Assembly (NCBI GenBank): GCA_907165135.1
Contig: OU015569.1
Coordinates: 9,486,501-9,550,500, forward strand
Length of the DNA stretch: 64,000 nucleotides
Direction: 5' to 3'
Source: Oikopleura dioica
Taxonomy: Eukaryota; Chordata; Appendicularia; Copelata; Oikopleuridae
Both the position numbers and the translations under genes were made by a program. A model generated the notes under the pieces. That model worked only from the letters and a program-made list of their open reading frames with translations. It was not told the origin of the DNA and did no database searches. Shown here one piece after another: positions 1 through 14,223 of the stretch. How positions within the stretch are numbered: the first letter of the stretch is position 1; each line of letters opens with the position of its first letter.

Positions 1-172
1 CAGGTAAAAAGGAAATTCCCCCCCCAGTATCAAAATTTTTCATACATGATAAGGCTGGTAACTCGCAACTGCACTCCTGGTAAATATCTAATTCACTGAT
101 ACTCGTTATCGAATTTTATGCCAAGCAAGTATCTTCCTTGATTTCAATGAAAAATTGTTGTTTGTGTTTGAA

Positions 173-178
173 TTTATT
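173..178 (-). terminator. Poly(A) signal of the CSPG4-like gene
   Basis: AATAAA on the minus strand, about 150 bp past the CSPG4-like stop codon. It is the only canonical hexamer seen in that downstream stretch. Confidence 0.55.
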
Positions 179-324
179 GAGGCGTTTTGAGGTAATGGAG
201 CTACAGTAACTGTTACAGAATGTTTATAAAAAGACACTTCATTCTTGTTTTTTTTTACATTAGGGTCAAAAAACGAAGTGCTCTCGATGGTGAACAGAAG
301 TTTTAGTTTTTACAAGTAAATGGC

Positions 325-3300
325 TCAGACCCAATGCTGCGTCTTTGCCTGCAGCGTGTCTGTCGTGAAGTGGCTCATTCGGTCAACTTGGTCCATATGA
401 TCAAGAAGAGACGACTCTTCCATCGAGTTTGAGTTAGTATCTGGGCGACTCTCTTCGTAATTGGACATGGAAAGAACACCGAAGTAGTTTGAACCAGCAT
501 AAGCAGTATGGCCTAAGAGTTGTTCATAAACAGTGAAATGAGCAAAGTTAAAATAAGCGGATCAAAATTACCTCCGTCATCTGAGACAGATCCTTCATAA
601 ATTGACTCATCGGGTGCAAGCGGACGTACAACAATTGATGGCATCAGAGAGTCGTAGCGATTTTGTGGGACAGTAACCTTTAAGTTTATTTAAGCTTAAA
701 CCATCGAGAGCGACAGCGTTTACCTTTACGGAGGAGTCGTGCGCAGCAGGATAGGAATAGACAGTTGCGCCTTCGATCTCTTCTTTCTTGATAGTTGTAG
801 GTGGCGAATACTTTGTCAAGAATTTCTTCTTTTCCTAATCAGTTTTTATACATTTTAAACAATTTAAAGTACCTCATTCGAGTCTCTTCTAGCTTTTTGT
901 TTTCTTGAAAAAATGACGGCACCAATAATTATAACAAGTACAACAAGGAGTACTGCAGCAGGAATCACGTATAGCAATGAGCCTAGCTCTAGAGGAACCG
1001 CGGGTGTGTCCTCTTCATCGCTAGCACGAGTGTCTTGAATCGGCGGGGTGACAAATTCTTTCTTAGTCTGAGGCGACTTTGGCCTCAGATCATCGTCTGG
1101 CAGTGTGGTCGGTTTATGCACAAAAGCGCCTTGATGCTCTTGCTCGCCTTCGTCTTTGTGAGAGTACAGTTCATCAGAAGAAATTCCGAAGTGCGGCAGA
1201 AGCGCTGCGTTCACGTCGTCAGCCATTTCAACGGGTGTTGCGAATTCCACTGGTGGTATCATTGACGCCGACACTAGCAACTTTAATTCAGTGGCAACGT
1301 CGTTTGCGCTCGATTCAATAAAAATAACACCCGAATTCATCTCGTTCAGGGTGAACTTTATCGGCGAACACAAAGAGAAGCCATTGAACTCCGTGCAGTT
1401 TACGCTTTCAGAGTTGTTTTTATGTTCAGTCTCCGAAACAGAGCCTTCCAATCGTCGAATCTCCAAACCGTTTGTCTAAATATTTTGTCAGATAGCGAAG
1501 TTGCAATAAAAAATTTTATACCTTTACTGGCTCAAAAAAGATCGGGCTGTATTGAAGAAGTTTCGAGGTGTCCAGAATATCGTCAGTGAACTTAGTAAAA
1601 GGCGAAGGCTGAGGATTAAGGAGTATGTATTCATCTGCCGACTTCACCCCCGAAATCAATTTGACACTAACTGTAGTTTGAGCAACATAATCTTTGACGA
1701 GATCGCTCTTGCATGATAGAACGAATGAGTCTTCTGTCGCCATACCATCGGATATCACGTAATTTATGTGATTCAAACTAGCAGAGTAGAACTTTTTGGA
1801 CTTCAAGGGCTCCGAATCGAGGATAATATTTCCATGCAAAGGACTGGTAGAATGGCAAGAAACACGGCTTAGGTCACCATTGGTAGTAATATTTACAAAT
1901 GTTGAGAGACGAGCTGCTCGATCGCCTTGCGCGATTTCTTAAAAAAAATTATGAATGGTCAATCAACATAAACTCCACCTATTTCTGATGCAACGATTTC
2001 TAGATTGAAAGGTAGAACTTGTATCTGCAACAGTTGAAAGTCCTCGTTATGAAAACCATCGGTAAAACTGATTGTCACGGAGCTAATCTCATTTAGCTTC
2101 GCATCCTCTCTCGGTAAAAACAGGATCATTCCTTCATTCATTTCAGTATTAGTGAAGAATTCGAGCTCATCATCGATTTTGTCGCTTCTTTTGAATTCTC
2201 CGAGGGAAGTTCCTTGATGAATTTTGACAATAATTTCATCACGGTCGCTGTCATATATTTCAAAATCATCTTTGCCAAGCGCATGTGGATGCCCTTCGAT
2301 AATGTTTACAGTGGATTTACTTCTATCTGGAAAGCGCAATTCCGGTATGTTGTCGTTAATTCCTTCAACTTCTATTTGCAAGGTGAAATTTACATTGACT
2401 ATGTCGGGAACGTTCTCGTACTGCTCGTCAATCAAGCGGGCGCTCATTTGAATAGAGTCTGAAGGGAAGTCGGAATGATCGTGGTCGTATCTCAATTTAT
2501 TGGATAAGAAGTTGCCTGGCGTCAACGGATATCCCTTGCGCAGCACCATCCTGTCAAGAAACAATTTTCCATGCTCGGGCACTTTGAGCACTTCGTATTC
2601 GAGTCTATAATCGTTTTTATTTTCTCCGGAACGTACTTTCAGGAAAAAATTCGAAGCGTCGATATATTGATGGTTTATCGTTTCAGAACCACCTTCTTGT
2701 ACTTTCAGGGGGTACAGTTTCGCTAACTGAGGGACATTGTCTTTATCGTAGCTAACTTGAACGAAAAAGTTGTTCTGCTTTAGCGGAGTGGCGGGTTGGG
2801 CGCGGACAGAAAATGTGAAGACGTCTACTGTGTTCCACTGGGTTTGGTCCAGCGCAGCTTTGTAAACAACATTTTTGTTCTTGATGTCGATTTGTGTGAA
2901 GCTTTTTAACTTTGCACCGGAAGCATCGACAATCTCACCGCATGCAGGAGGTCTTTCAATGAAGAACTCAATCACACGATCAGAATCGAGCGCTTCATTT
3001 GTCGTCGCCCAAAGGTTCGTTGGTAGAATAACTTTCGATTCTCCTGGGAAAACTTGGAATTTTTCAGAGGACTTCGTTAGTGAGATCTCCAGCAGCTGTA
3101 TGTCAATTACAAAAGGTGCGCCGGATGAGTAATGTTCACCATCAGTGACTTGAAATGAAAATCGGGATGATGGCGGGCGATCACCTTCTTGGACAAATAT
3201 AATTTGCTCATCGTCGATTTGTTTTTGGCTGAATTTGGAGATCTTCGTTGAATAATCCGCACGATTCGCTAGGTATCCTCCTTTGCAGTCAGATGTTTCA

Positions 3301-6300
3301 TAGACGATTTCGGAAGGATCATTATCCAGATCTGAGTAAAGTAGCTCCTCACGAGTAATAACTTTAGTTGATCCTGCCCAAACTTCGAGGACTTTATTGT
3401 TCTCCATAAAAGGGACTTTGTTGTTAACAGGAGTTATTCTGATTGGAACGACCGTCGCTGCCGACGGGAGATGCCAGCTATCGTCGGCTGAAGGCCTTGC
3501 AATCACCGTCATATTGTCGCTGTGATTTTCGCTGTTGTCATGAATGTAAAGAACCTTGTTTATTGATCCATATTTGAAGCTATGCACGTCGGTTTTTCCT
3601 CCTAGCATCCGGAGAGCTCCAAATGATGGTCCTTTTACAATTTCGACAGTTACATTTGTCATTTTAAGTTCATCCCCTTGGATCTTGATCCCTTTGGACA
3701 AGTAAACGTTGCCACCTTCAACAATATCATGAATGACATCAACAACGACTCTTAGGTGTCGAGGCTCGATGTGTATGCCGATTATGATGTCTTGTAGTGC
3801 TGTGAATTGATTGGTGACTCGAAGTTTGAAAGCGTCTTTGACTTTTCCAGGGACACCGTTGTTTTGGTATTGAATCGCGTCGTGATCAATGTCAGCTTGG
3901 GAAAATTTCGTTACTACGTTTCCAGCAGCGTCAACTAGTTTCCCCAAATTGGGAGCTGCTTCAACTTGGTATTCAATCTCGTTCGGGGCCGACGAAATAT
4001 GGCTCACTTTTAAGTCGTTTCTGCTGACTCGAACGGACTCACCTTCGCGAACGAAAAGATTCTTATTTTCCACGATTCGCATCGGTTTTTGGAAGTCTTT
4101 TAGGAATATTGTGAGTTCAACATTGCGCACATCTGACTCGTATGTATCAAAGTATGCCTTGATTCTAAAAAAGTCGACGTATTTCGGATTTTCATTTGGT
4201 GTGTGTTTTAGTAACAGCCGTCCATCGATCACGTCTTGCTGCGTCCACATGTTCACCTTCTCGCCATTAATTTGGAACTCTGCCTGCGTTGGCGCTTCGA
4301 CGAGAAACCATCGTAAATCACCAGTAGGAATATTGAGATTTGTGGATGCGGAGAGATTCTTCTGGCTTATCTCCGCAAACGAGTCTTTTTGGAGGCTAAT
4401 TGCAGCTGTATTGACAATTTCGACAGCAGCAGGTCCGGCGCGCACTCTTAGGACGCCTGTAGTAGTGAAAGTGCCGTCCTTGACCCAGAAATACACCTCC
4501 GCATAAGAAGCACCAGTGTGGCGAAAAAGAACATTTCGGTCCTTTATGTCTTTCTGAGTGATTTCGAAGGTTTTCTCCCCCGTCCGGCGATCCACAATTG
4601 CTCCGTTGTCAATAGAACGCCAGTTGAGGACCAAATCTTCGTCAGCAAAGTCGGTATCAGCATCTATTAAAAACGTCTTTTAAAATGTTCAAAAGTCATA
4701 AAAAGCTTAAACAAAGCCCGCACGCTATAAATTCGGAAATCATTAAAAAGTCCTTTTGACGTCAGAAAGCGAAATTTGATTAATGAAAACTATAAATTTT
4801 TGGCACAGGTGTTGAACTTACCCGTGAACCATAAATCATCGTTTGTGATGAGACGCTCCGAGTTCGTGACGACTTTGAAAACCCGATCGACGAGCTGAAT
4901 AATTGCTTTTATTTACGACGGCTGCTTAGTTCGATGCCCTAACGATGCAAAACTCTGTCCAAGTTTTGCTCTTCCGTGTCCAAATCAAATCACTTACCCT
5001 TTTAGGTGCATTATCGTTCACAAGACTAATTTTAATCGAAAACGTTTCGGAACGTTTGTTCGCTCTTGTTGTCAACAAGCCTTTGTCCAAGTTTCTAACG
5101 TTGAAAGTAAAGGAGTCATTCCTCGTTTCGCTCCCGTCATGTTCGTAAAAGATGCGCTGGTTCTCAATATCGTCCATCCTAAGACTCCTCATGAACGCCT
5201 CATCGCTATCTTTTTTGTTGCCGATTTTGATTTTACGCAGTTTTCCGTGTTTAGGTAAATCAATCAATTCTAAGTCGATTCGTTCGCCCTTCAAGTTAGA
5301 TGCGTATAAGTGATCCTGGCGAATCACCATCTTTGCCCCTTCATTTACCAGAAGTTCATTGTTCACCAGGAAAATCTTCTCTGGATCAGGTTTGTAGTTA
5401 ACTCGGAACTCGTTAGACGTCTCCAGATGATCTATTTTGATTTTGACGTAGAGAATATCGTCCAGACGCTGGCGGATTTCGTCGTCGGGGCGAATCGCCA
5501 CTTTGCCTGCCAGGAAGTCCGAGTACTTTAACGGCTGTCCGATACGAATAGACTCGTCGCCAACGTAGATCGTCGATTTCGTTGGCAAGGAAGTGAAAGT
5601 GACCAACGCATCGGAAGCATCAATCAAGTGTCCGCCAACGGTTCTCGCCTCGATGGAGAAACATTCTTTGCCCAAAACAACGCTTGAAGAGTCGACGAGG
5701 TCAACAGAATTTTTCTCGAGCATAAACTCGATTTCGATGATGGTTACTTTGATCTTTGCTATTTTGTCGGTCCTTATTTCCTTTGATCCTGATCCCGCGT
5801 AGATTTGAAGCTCGATTGTGTCAATTTTCTGGTATGTCTTGCCTTGTCGATGGACGTACTTGACTCTTTCCTCGTTGACATCTTGCTGTGTGAAACTCTC
5901 TGCGAGAGTCCACTCGTTATTTTCGTCCAACAGAAGGAGCTCACCGATTTCTGGTATTTCCCAAACTTCGAAGCGTATCGGAATATCATCTGCTGGTGCG
6001 TTTGTAGCATATTTGATTAACTGATCCGTGATGATTTTCTCTGATCCTTGCCTAACTTCGATGATGTTATTCCGTACTGGTCTCACTTCCAGCTGTGCAG
6101 GATGAATGTTGAGAAAACCGATGTTAGATTCTGAGCTGTTATTGCTGGAAGAATCTTTAGCACGCAGAGAAAACTTGATAGGCTCACTCTCATCTTTGCC
6201 AACATAGAAGAAAATTCGGCCATCATTGATGTCTTTTAGAGTGAAGCTCACTATTCCACCGCAGAAAGCATTTCCTGGACATTCAACATGAGAAAGCATT

Positions 6301-8019
6301 GTGTTGTCGTCTTTGAAATGAAAATAGCGATCCTTGGTCTCAATAAATCCAAATACGTAGATGAAAATCTCTTCCGGTGGGCTCTCAGGGTCAACCAGTC
6401 GTAATAAGTCATTAGTCCACTGATTTGAAAAACCAATCACTGGTCGGTAAACGAAATCATTTGGTATGTGAAATGACGGTTTGTCGTTGACAGGCTTGAC
6501 TTTGACGTGAAACACGTACTCGTTTGCGCCGTTTTTGGTCATGATTTTGAAGAGATCGTTCGAGTGCTCTGATCCATCGTTGTAGTAGGAGATGATCGCC
6601 ACTTCAGAGGATTTGAACTCGTCTATTTCTTCGTCTCCGTTTTCGATTGAGCCGAAGGTCGGCTTTTGACTGACCTCAAGTATACGCGGCGACTTTCCAA
6701 AAGCAGGTGAAATGAATCTTATTAAACTGAAACTCTCTCCCTCATTCACTTCTACATTGATTACTTTGCTGATCTTCTGGATAGGAACAGAGTTCCTAAG
6801 AGGTCCTTCGTCAATTCCACAGCCAATATTCATCGCATACGAGATTCGTACATCGCCAGATGTCATTTCTTTTCCATTGATCGCCAATCCTTTGAAGCAG
6901 ACGGAGTCTTTGCCAAGCTCGACAGAATCAGTTTTATCGACGGCTATCATCACTAGACCAGTCATTTCTAAGCTGCGTTCCTTTTCGATCTTGTCTGGAA
7001 ACTCGACTGACTTCGGACTGCGTGGCGAATTGCACCCAATGCTCGGGTTCGAGCCAGGCCTGACTGTTGCTGTTACCAAGTGCCACCCATCTTGTGGGCT
7101 TTTCTTGTCGATGCAGGACACGGTCGTATTCCATTTTACCGCGCCTTGAATAGTCAAATACAACGATACGTATTCATTGTCATAATTGATAGTCAAGAAA
7201 CCATCGTCCATGATTGTCGGAATTTTGACCAGATTTCCGGAAATACTTTCCGACTTGAATTTAAACTGTAAATTAATCGTTTTGAGGGCGATTCCATCTT
7301 TCGCCACCAGAAAACTTGCATATCCACCTTTTCTCCTGGAGAATGAAAATGTTTCTTTCTTCGTGTTTTTAAGGACAGAAGAGCATCCTCTCAGAACATT
7401 TCGCTGTTTGGTGCTTTGCGGAATCGATTTTGGCGAGATAAGCGCGACATTGTTAAATTCGAGGGATTTGATGCACCCGCGAAAGCCAGAAATAGTGTTG
7501 ACCGTTTTGGCGATCGCTGTTCCTATCTTCACGCCCTTGGTAAAGTCGAGATGTGTGTCTTCCGCATGTATCGTTGTTGTGACGGGAAGGTCACTGTCAA
7601 TGGTGAGTGAGATCTTATTGTTTAGCCGAAAGATCCGGAGGACATGGTACTCGGGCGTCGAAGTTATCACGAGCGTGCTACTCAGGGACACTTCTTGCGT
7701 TCCAGGCAGTTTCAGCAATATGTACGGACGACCTAGGGACACGCCAATTTCCAAATGACAATCTTTCCCCTTCGCGGAAAAGATAATGCCTCTTTCTTGA
7801 ACCGTGAGAAACTTGATGACGATCGTATTCGAATTAAGGTCCGCATTTTCGAGGTACCGCGAATCATATTCGACGAATGAATTTCCGAAAAAACTTGATC
7901 CTATACCAGGCTTGAAATTTAAGTTACTTTCTGCGGTTCAAACATGATCTATCAAATCAGATACTATCTAAGCCCGTTCCTAGAGCAAGTGTCCAGAGCA
8001 ATAAGAAAAGATTCTTCAT
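325..8019 (-). CDS. CSPG4: CSPG4/NG2-like transmembrane chondroitin sulfate proteoglycan
   Basis: Exons in transcript order: 8019-7974, 7900-4998, 4894-4822, 4663-1979, 1937-1522, 1475-873, 834-724, 677-572, 512-325; they sum to 7131 nt (2376 aa), close to the roughly 2300 aa usual for CSPG4. An in-frame stop immediately precedes the ATG, and a signal peptide follows (MKNLFLLLWTLAL). Next come two laminin-G domains (about residues 18-370), then a long series of CSPG repeats (NDN.P, SDAD.D and FTQ.D.. motifs), a transmembrane helix near residue 2210 (VIPAAVLLVVLVIIIGAVIF) and a tail of about 145 residues ending QHWV, a PDZ ligand like the vertebrate QYWV. Known role of the family: cell-surface proteoglycan linking matrix and growth-factor signals to PDZ scaffolds. 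Introns are 38-158 bp. The first donor is non-GT: either GA (exon end 7980) or GC (exon end 7974). Drosophila kon-tiki/perdido is the same family, so orthology class is inferred. Confidence 0.93.
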
Positions 8020-11000
8020 TCACGAAATAAGTTCTTTCTCCAAGTCACCGCATACTCTCTCTTTTTTTATTTTTCTCGTTGTTTCTATCTTCAATTTTTA
8101 AATGTCTTCTGAGACTTCCGAATTTTGAATTTGCTCTTCGAAAATGTTTGGTAGTAGATTTTTCTGTCAATATGAAATTTCTGACTCGTCTTGTGTTACT
8201 GGGCCAGCTCCAAGTTATTCACAGCAGCTTAGCAGCTTCATCTAAAAGGGAGCATCATTTCTAATTCAGGCAACTTTTACAGCCCACGTGTGATTTGCCA
8301 CTTCCGTTGATTTAACCGCTCAACATCCAAAAATTACTCAGAATTTCTGGCAAAAAAGGACAGCCTTTGAGTCATAATCTTAGATGTGGAAAAGTCATAA
8401 GTAGCGGCGTTCTCGCGTTTACTACCTTTTGTACTTTCAAACAACGCTACTTATAAATATTTCGATTTCGTCTCTATGTTGCCGAGTGAAATAATTGGAC
8501 TTGATCTCCCTATTTTAGCTTTTAGCGGAGCTGAGGGCGTCATCTCTTTCGATAAAGGAAGGAAATTGCGTCCGAAAGTCGGAAACGCGAGATTTCCAAC
8601 TAATGGACTCCTTCTGGCGACACGGATACTTCAAAAACGCCGCAATCGAAGCGCTTATGACAAACTTATTGTCCGAGCACGTTTGATAATCTGAGCTCCT
8701 CCGTGGGCCGTGACCGATAAGACGCTCTCAAACACTTTCAACAGAATTATTTCTCCGTTTTTTTCAAGCAAAATTGATGTTCTCTATTATTCAATATATT
8801 TGAAATATGATTTATGGACGGAAATAAATATGAATTAAAGAAGACTTACATGCTTAGATCAACAGCTTAATTTAATTAAGAATATCTGTTTTTGAATTTC
8901 TCTTGCTGAGCGGATTTATTGCTATCTGGGGTTGGTTTCTGGCTTTGGTAGGTACCTAGTTACACAGCTATACATGCGCCGTTTTACGAGCTCTCTCGAC
9001 TCTTTCATATTCTCTATCATGATTCTCGTAATAAAATCTAGACGCGATCAACAAATTGATTTCAAACTTGCGGCTCATCTACTTTCACTAAATCCGCGGC
9101 GAAAATTGAGAAAACAATAAAATGGATGAGATTCACCGCAAATCCTAATTTTGATTTACCGGTACCTCGAAAAAAAATTACCTTCTATGATATTTTCCTG
9201 TTCAATTCTTTTCTCTCTTTCCTTTTCTTTTGGGTCGCTGTGAGCTTCGAAAAAATAGGAAATTTGAATTCAAAAAGAAAACGAAGCCCGTTTTTGTCTT
9301 CGAACAAAGCCAAGTACCCACGAGCGAGTTACCATGCTGCTCTAAGTCGGGCTCGGCGAAGAAAAAAAAAACGATGATGGTGAAAAAAAAGAAAGACCAG
9401 TCTTTTGTGGGTAAAAGGGCGAAAAATGCGCCTGCCACGGGGCTCACGGTCCACGGAGCTGGAGGGACCGGGAAAATATGAATCAATCGTCATGGATCAC
9501 TAGAGATGTGAGTTAAGTTGCTCGATAAGGAGCTACAAGACGAGTGAGTTTCTTAAAACTCGAAAAACTGATTAATTTAAATCCCGTTTTCGAGGAATCT
9601 TGTCCAAGTAAAAAAGTATTGCCAAATAGTAGTATCTCGCTGTGAAAGTTGTTTTTTTCGGAACAGACTGACTCTGGAAATCGATAACCATAAAGTCGTT
9701 ATTCATGAGCGCTTATGATTTTTATACGATGGGAAAATACTTATTGGGGACAATGAAAAGGTGCGAAATGTATCATTTCGTGGATTTTATGGTGTAAAAT
9801 CGAGATTCTGACGTGCTCAATCCTGAAGACCTGTTTAACCCTCTGCTTATGATTTTTCCCTTATTTGGGACGCTTCTCTTGGTCAAAGAATAATTACCTG
9901 TGCGATATCAATGGAAGCATTTTCAGATCTTCTTGGAAAGCGGGAAAACTCTGTTGGCGCAAAATTGCTCAGTTCAAGAAGGTTTCCGTCTTCATAATGC
10001 CCCTTCTCTCTTATCTACTGAAAATGCATAATTAGCTCGACCTTGGCATTTTTAATGAGTCAAACAGACGCCACCATAAAAACGAGCTCCGTGGCTGGAC
10101 TTGGCAAGTGAAAATTATTTTTTCCTTTTGAACTAGTGGCTCGTCAATGTCCAATTTCAGCGACTTTCTGAACCGCCCTCCGGACAGCAGTGAGCTCAGC
10201 TCAGCCAACCAGCCCAAGAAAATTTAACAATGGAATTTGAAGTATTTATCAAACTGGAGTAGCAGTCGATCATTGTCGACGACACAAGATAGGGCTAATT
10301 GATGGTCATTATTGCTCCTGGATTGCTTCGCAACTTGTGAGTCCCAACCCTCAGCCGAGAACAAGGCCCATAAACAGCAGTCTTCAGCGACTGTTGTGAG
10401 AACGCTGGAATGTTACTCAGTAGAATACAATTTGCGAGTCGAGATTAAGAATCACATTTGGTTGGCTTATTATCGGAAAGGGCTTTGGAGCTTTGAGAGG
10501 GGATAAAGCTCGAGAACGGCACCTGCAGAAGGTCATGTTGCCAATTAATCTGCTGGAATCCGCTGCTGAGTTTGATACATTTCGACAAGCGAGGGACAGG
10601 CGAACCGCACTTCCAATAATCAGCATTCGACGAGTATCAGATCCACATTGCAATTGATCATATTGCAAACGGCAGAGAGTCGCATTAAATGCATTCTATT
10701 TTCACCAAGTTTCGGAGAAAAACCGCCAAGCTAGCTCCAAAGACAAAGGTAAGCGACATCTATGTAAGAGTCAGATCAAAGAGTAAGAGTAAGATTACTG
10801 TCTTTGAATTCGCACTCTGCAGTCAAGATAATTTCTTCACAGAGGTATTAAGACGCATTAATGCAGCAAGATTGCTTAAAATACAGCTCTTGAGGAAAGC
10901 GCGAAAACGGTCTCAAGGGGCTTGTTCACCTGCTCCGGGTAATCCTAACAGTAGTCATTAGATATAGTCTAATATGGATGTATAGAATATGTTCTCCTGT

Positions 11001-14000
11001 GACTGTTTACACCTACAGATGGCAGTGACGGCTTAATTTAACGCATTTGTGAGCACCACATGCAGAGAGGAGGAGCATTATAAATTCAGTTTTTGCGTTT
11101 TGCAGCTCAACGCACTGTCCTCTTCCCACAGACACTTTTCAAACATATACTGAAACAGAGAAAGCATCAAAACGAATCATGACCTTCATTTTCAATAAAT
11201 TGCCACGTCAGTTTTTACAGAACAAAAATTCTGACAAGATTCGGTTTCATTTCCTTTTGCCTATTTTGAAACCGAGCAGAAGAAACGCTCCATGCGAAGA
11301 CCTCTATACGATCCGATTCTAGGGGCTGAAAACGGATAATTTTCAGTATAATTTATACACCATAATTTATGCTTAACTAAGTCATCAAAAATTTCTCAGC
11401 TTCATCAAGAACAAAATGTATCAGCAAAAAGATAGAAGGGGGTCAGATCCTGTAAGTAATATAGCACACCTATTTTTTATCGTTTTCAATCGCCATATGT
11501 TGATTTTTATCTCAGATTTGAAAGAACAATATATTTCTTGAACTCGAGTTCATTCTTATTCTAACAAAAATTTTATGTATTAGGTTTACTGCCTAGAATT
11601 ATTTAAAATAATTTATTTTTCTAACGCAACAAGCAAGGCTTTGGCAATCTCAATCGGACATTCACTGGCCCGAAATTTGGACCCTTAAATTTTTTTCGAC
11701 AGATTTTAGTGCTCGAACTCGCCAGAAATTCAGGAATTCGGGCAAAAAAGATACGTTTCTAACGCCAATAATTGAAATGAAATCATCTGATTCAATTCTT
11801 TTATATGGGAAATGCTAATTTTTGACTCTTGAGACAGTTAGGGTTATTTACAGATATGAACTTACATGGTTCATTAATTATATACTCGCAGGCTAAAAAT
11901 ACGATTCTAATGAACAACTCAATAGTCTTTGGGTTCGAAAATATAAAAGAAGAAATATAAAGACTTCAATTAGCAGCAGCAAAGAATTAAAAAGGATGTT
12001 TTTTAAAGAGCAGAGCATTTTATTAATGGCAAAGTGACAGATTTATCATGGATTATTCTTCGAGCCTGTCAGATTTCTCGTATTCCTTTGAATAATTTCA
12101 GTAATGTTGCTGTTGTACAGTTAAATTTCATTAAATGTAGTTTTGGACTCGACATGTACAAATATGTATGAGCACTTGAGTTGCTCGTCGGAGCATAATT
12201 AAGGGAATAGAAAAAGAATCACATATTGGTTTCTTTGGCTTAGCGGCGGTTATCGGCAGTATGCGATTATTCGCCAGCGAATATCCTAAGTCTTTCGATT
12301 GAGTCCGGTCTCGCTGCTCACAAAGAGGAGTAGTAGTTTTTTAATTGGAATTGAACTGCCACCGCATCTCAAACTAAAAAAGACGGACTTTGAAAGCGAA
12401 TCTCGGCAAATATACTGTTTTGAAAATCGAGCAAGAGAATCATGGCAATGCATTTGCGGAGATTTTCGCAGCTAAACAAGTCCAACTTGTCTGATCCAAG
12501 GGAAGAGAGTTGTTTATTTAACAAAGTCATTTTCTTAAATTACTTCGACGATCCTCCGAAATCTAATAAAGTTAGTCGCGGGAAGGCGCCGATATAAGTT
12601 TAACAATAAAAAAAACTCTTGAAGGGATTACATGACATATTCAAAGAAGAATTCTGTGAGTTCAAAAAATTTATTTTACCTTTGATGAATATTTATTGAG
12701 GATGTTTTTTAATGATTTTGTGGAATTTAATTAACCAAAATATGTTTTTGCGCAGCCCAAAGAGGTTGGTCTTCTCGGGGGACTGACTATCACAGCCCAG
12801 TTAGCTGGTTATCAATCTCAGACAAGGATTTGAATACAGTCCGGGTAACACGGACTTGATTACTTTTTCCTCAATACTGTAAGTTTTAAATTACAGCCGC
12901 AGAGTAGCAATAGGCATAAGTTGCAGAGCTTCGAGTATGACAATGATCGGAGCTCTTGCAAATCGAAAGAGATCTAATTCTTGCAGAAATAGTAGAAGGC
13001 AAAAGTCAGTGAGTTAAATTGGACAGACTTCCCCAAATCTGCCAAATCTTGCTAGCGTAATTGAATCAACTCTCAATCAAATATTCAACCTCTTTAGATG
13101 TTGTTACGACTTGTTGACTATATTTTAGCTCGTTCTTCAGAATCGAGCGGCCAACTACGAGAGAAACAATAATGGTAAGTTTGTGCTATCTCAGTCGTGG
13201 AGTACGATAAGTATGCTTGACGGTAACTTATCAATAGTTTCTTGCGGCGGGGGTGAAGCTGTATCGTTTAAGAATTAATGCGCGATAAATATTTAAGTCG
13301 GGTTACTTTTCACCAGTATGCGGGTGCTCGAAATAAGCCACAGTAGGACACAGTTACAAACATGTTTGTTTTTAAGCTAAGAGAAAACTTCAAACGAATC
13401 GAATCCGAGAGAACGAGTTTTGATAGTTGGGGTTCCTCACGCTAACAATAGTTAATTTGATCAGTTCTTTTTTGTAATGGAACAAACTCATGCGGGTGTA
13501 ATTATTCAAAGCTAAATCAAGGCCGTTCCAGACCCTGAAAGACAGCTTATGACTGAGAGGGTTCAGATTATTCTGACAGAGCAGATTTTCTTCGAGCAGA
13601 AAATCGATGTATCTACCGAAAAGATATACAACAAGAACGTTTAATGTTACAGTCATTATCGAGAGAACAGTCAAGCAGCTTTCAAAAATGTGGCTATTCA
13701 AAATGAGAGTGCAAAATGACCAACTAGGTGGCATGGGTTTAAGCACAATTGCCGTATTTTTTGTCGTTTTTCTAAAAACTTCTTAGTCGATTTAAATCGT
13801 GTTTGAAGTAAACCCTCAAGTGAATTCAGATCTTATACTTAGTCCAAGTAAAGTTCACGCGACTTTGAATTTCTATTAATTTTGAATGCACTCGATGAAC
13901 TGATCAAACAGTCCTATTCAAACTCGGTCCGGCCGGAAAAGTGTTAACTAATTGAGACGCTCTGAATCGTATTTACAAATAAATTAGAAGTTAAATTTCG

Positions 14001-14223
14001 TGAGGACCTTTGATAGCCGACATCATGCGCGCACTCAGTACCAAAGGACGGTTTCTAGTCCGCGCAGGTGCTATCTCACTTTTTCATTCTGTTTTTTTAT
14101 CTATGTGTAGTTGTCCCGGGGAATATGACAAGAAGCTCACGTCTGGTACAGTTATAAATTGAAAAATCAAATTTTTATTGTTTCATAGCGTCGCTGACAT
14201 CTAAAAAGCTTCTCAAGCTGACA
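8020..14223. other. 6.2 kb without a supportable gene
   Basis: This stretch lies between the divergent start of the CSPG4-like gene and the next gene on the plus strand. Open frames are all at or below about 118 codons, have no recognisable domain and are not flanked by convincing splice sites. Around 9.16-9.45 kb there are A- and AAG-rich low-complexity runs. It presumably holds the CSPG4 promoter and regulatory sequence, but no specific site could be named. Confidence 0.5.

Noticed and set aside
8172-8264. 30-codon plus-strand frame with a signal-peptide-like start (MKFLTRLVLLGQ)
   Set aside because: Too short, and no downstream exon could be joined to it convincingly.
9126-9486. Overlapping Lys/Phe-rich frames on both strands
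   Set aside because: Low-complexity A/T runs; no coding evidence.
10689-10961. 90-codon basic plus-strand frame
   Set aside because: Compositionally biased, no homology recognised, no splice or 3' end signals.
13390-13746. 118-codon minus-strand frame with hydrophobic stretches
   Set aside because: No domain, no clear splice partners or poly(A) signal; could be chance in AT-rich DNA.
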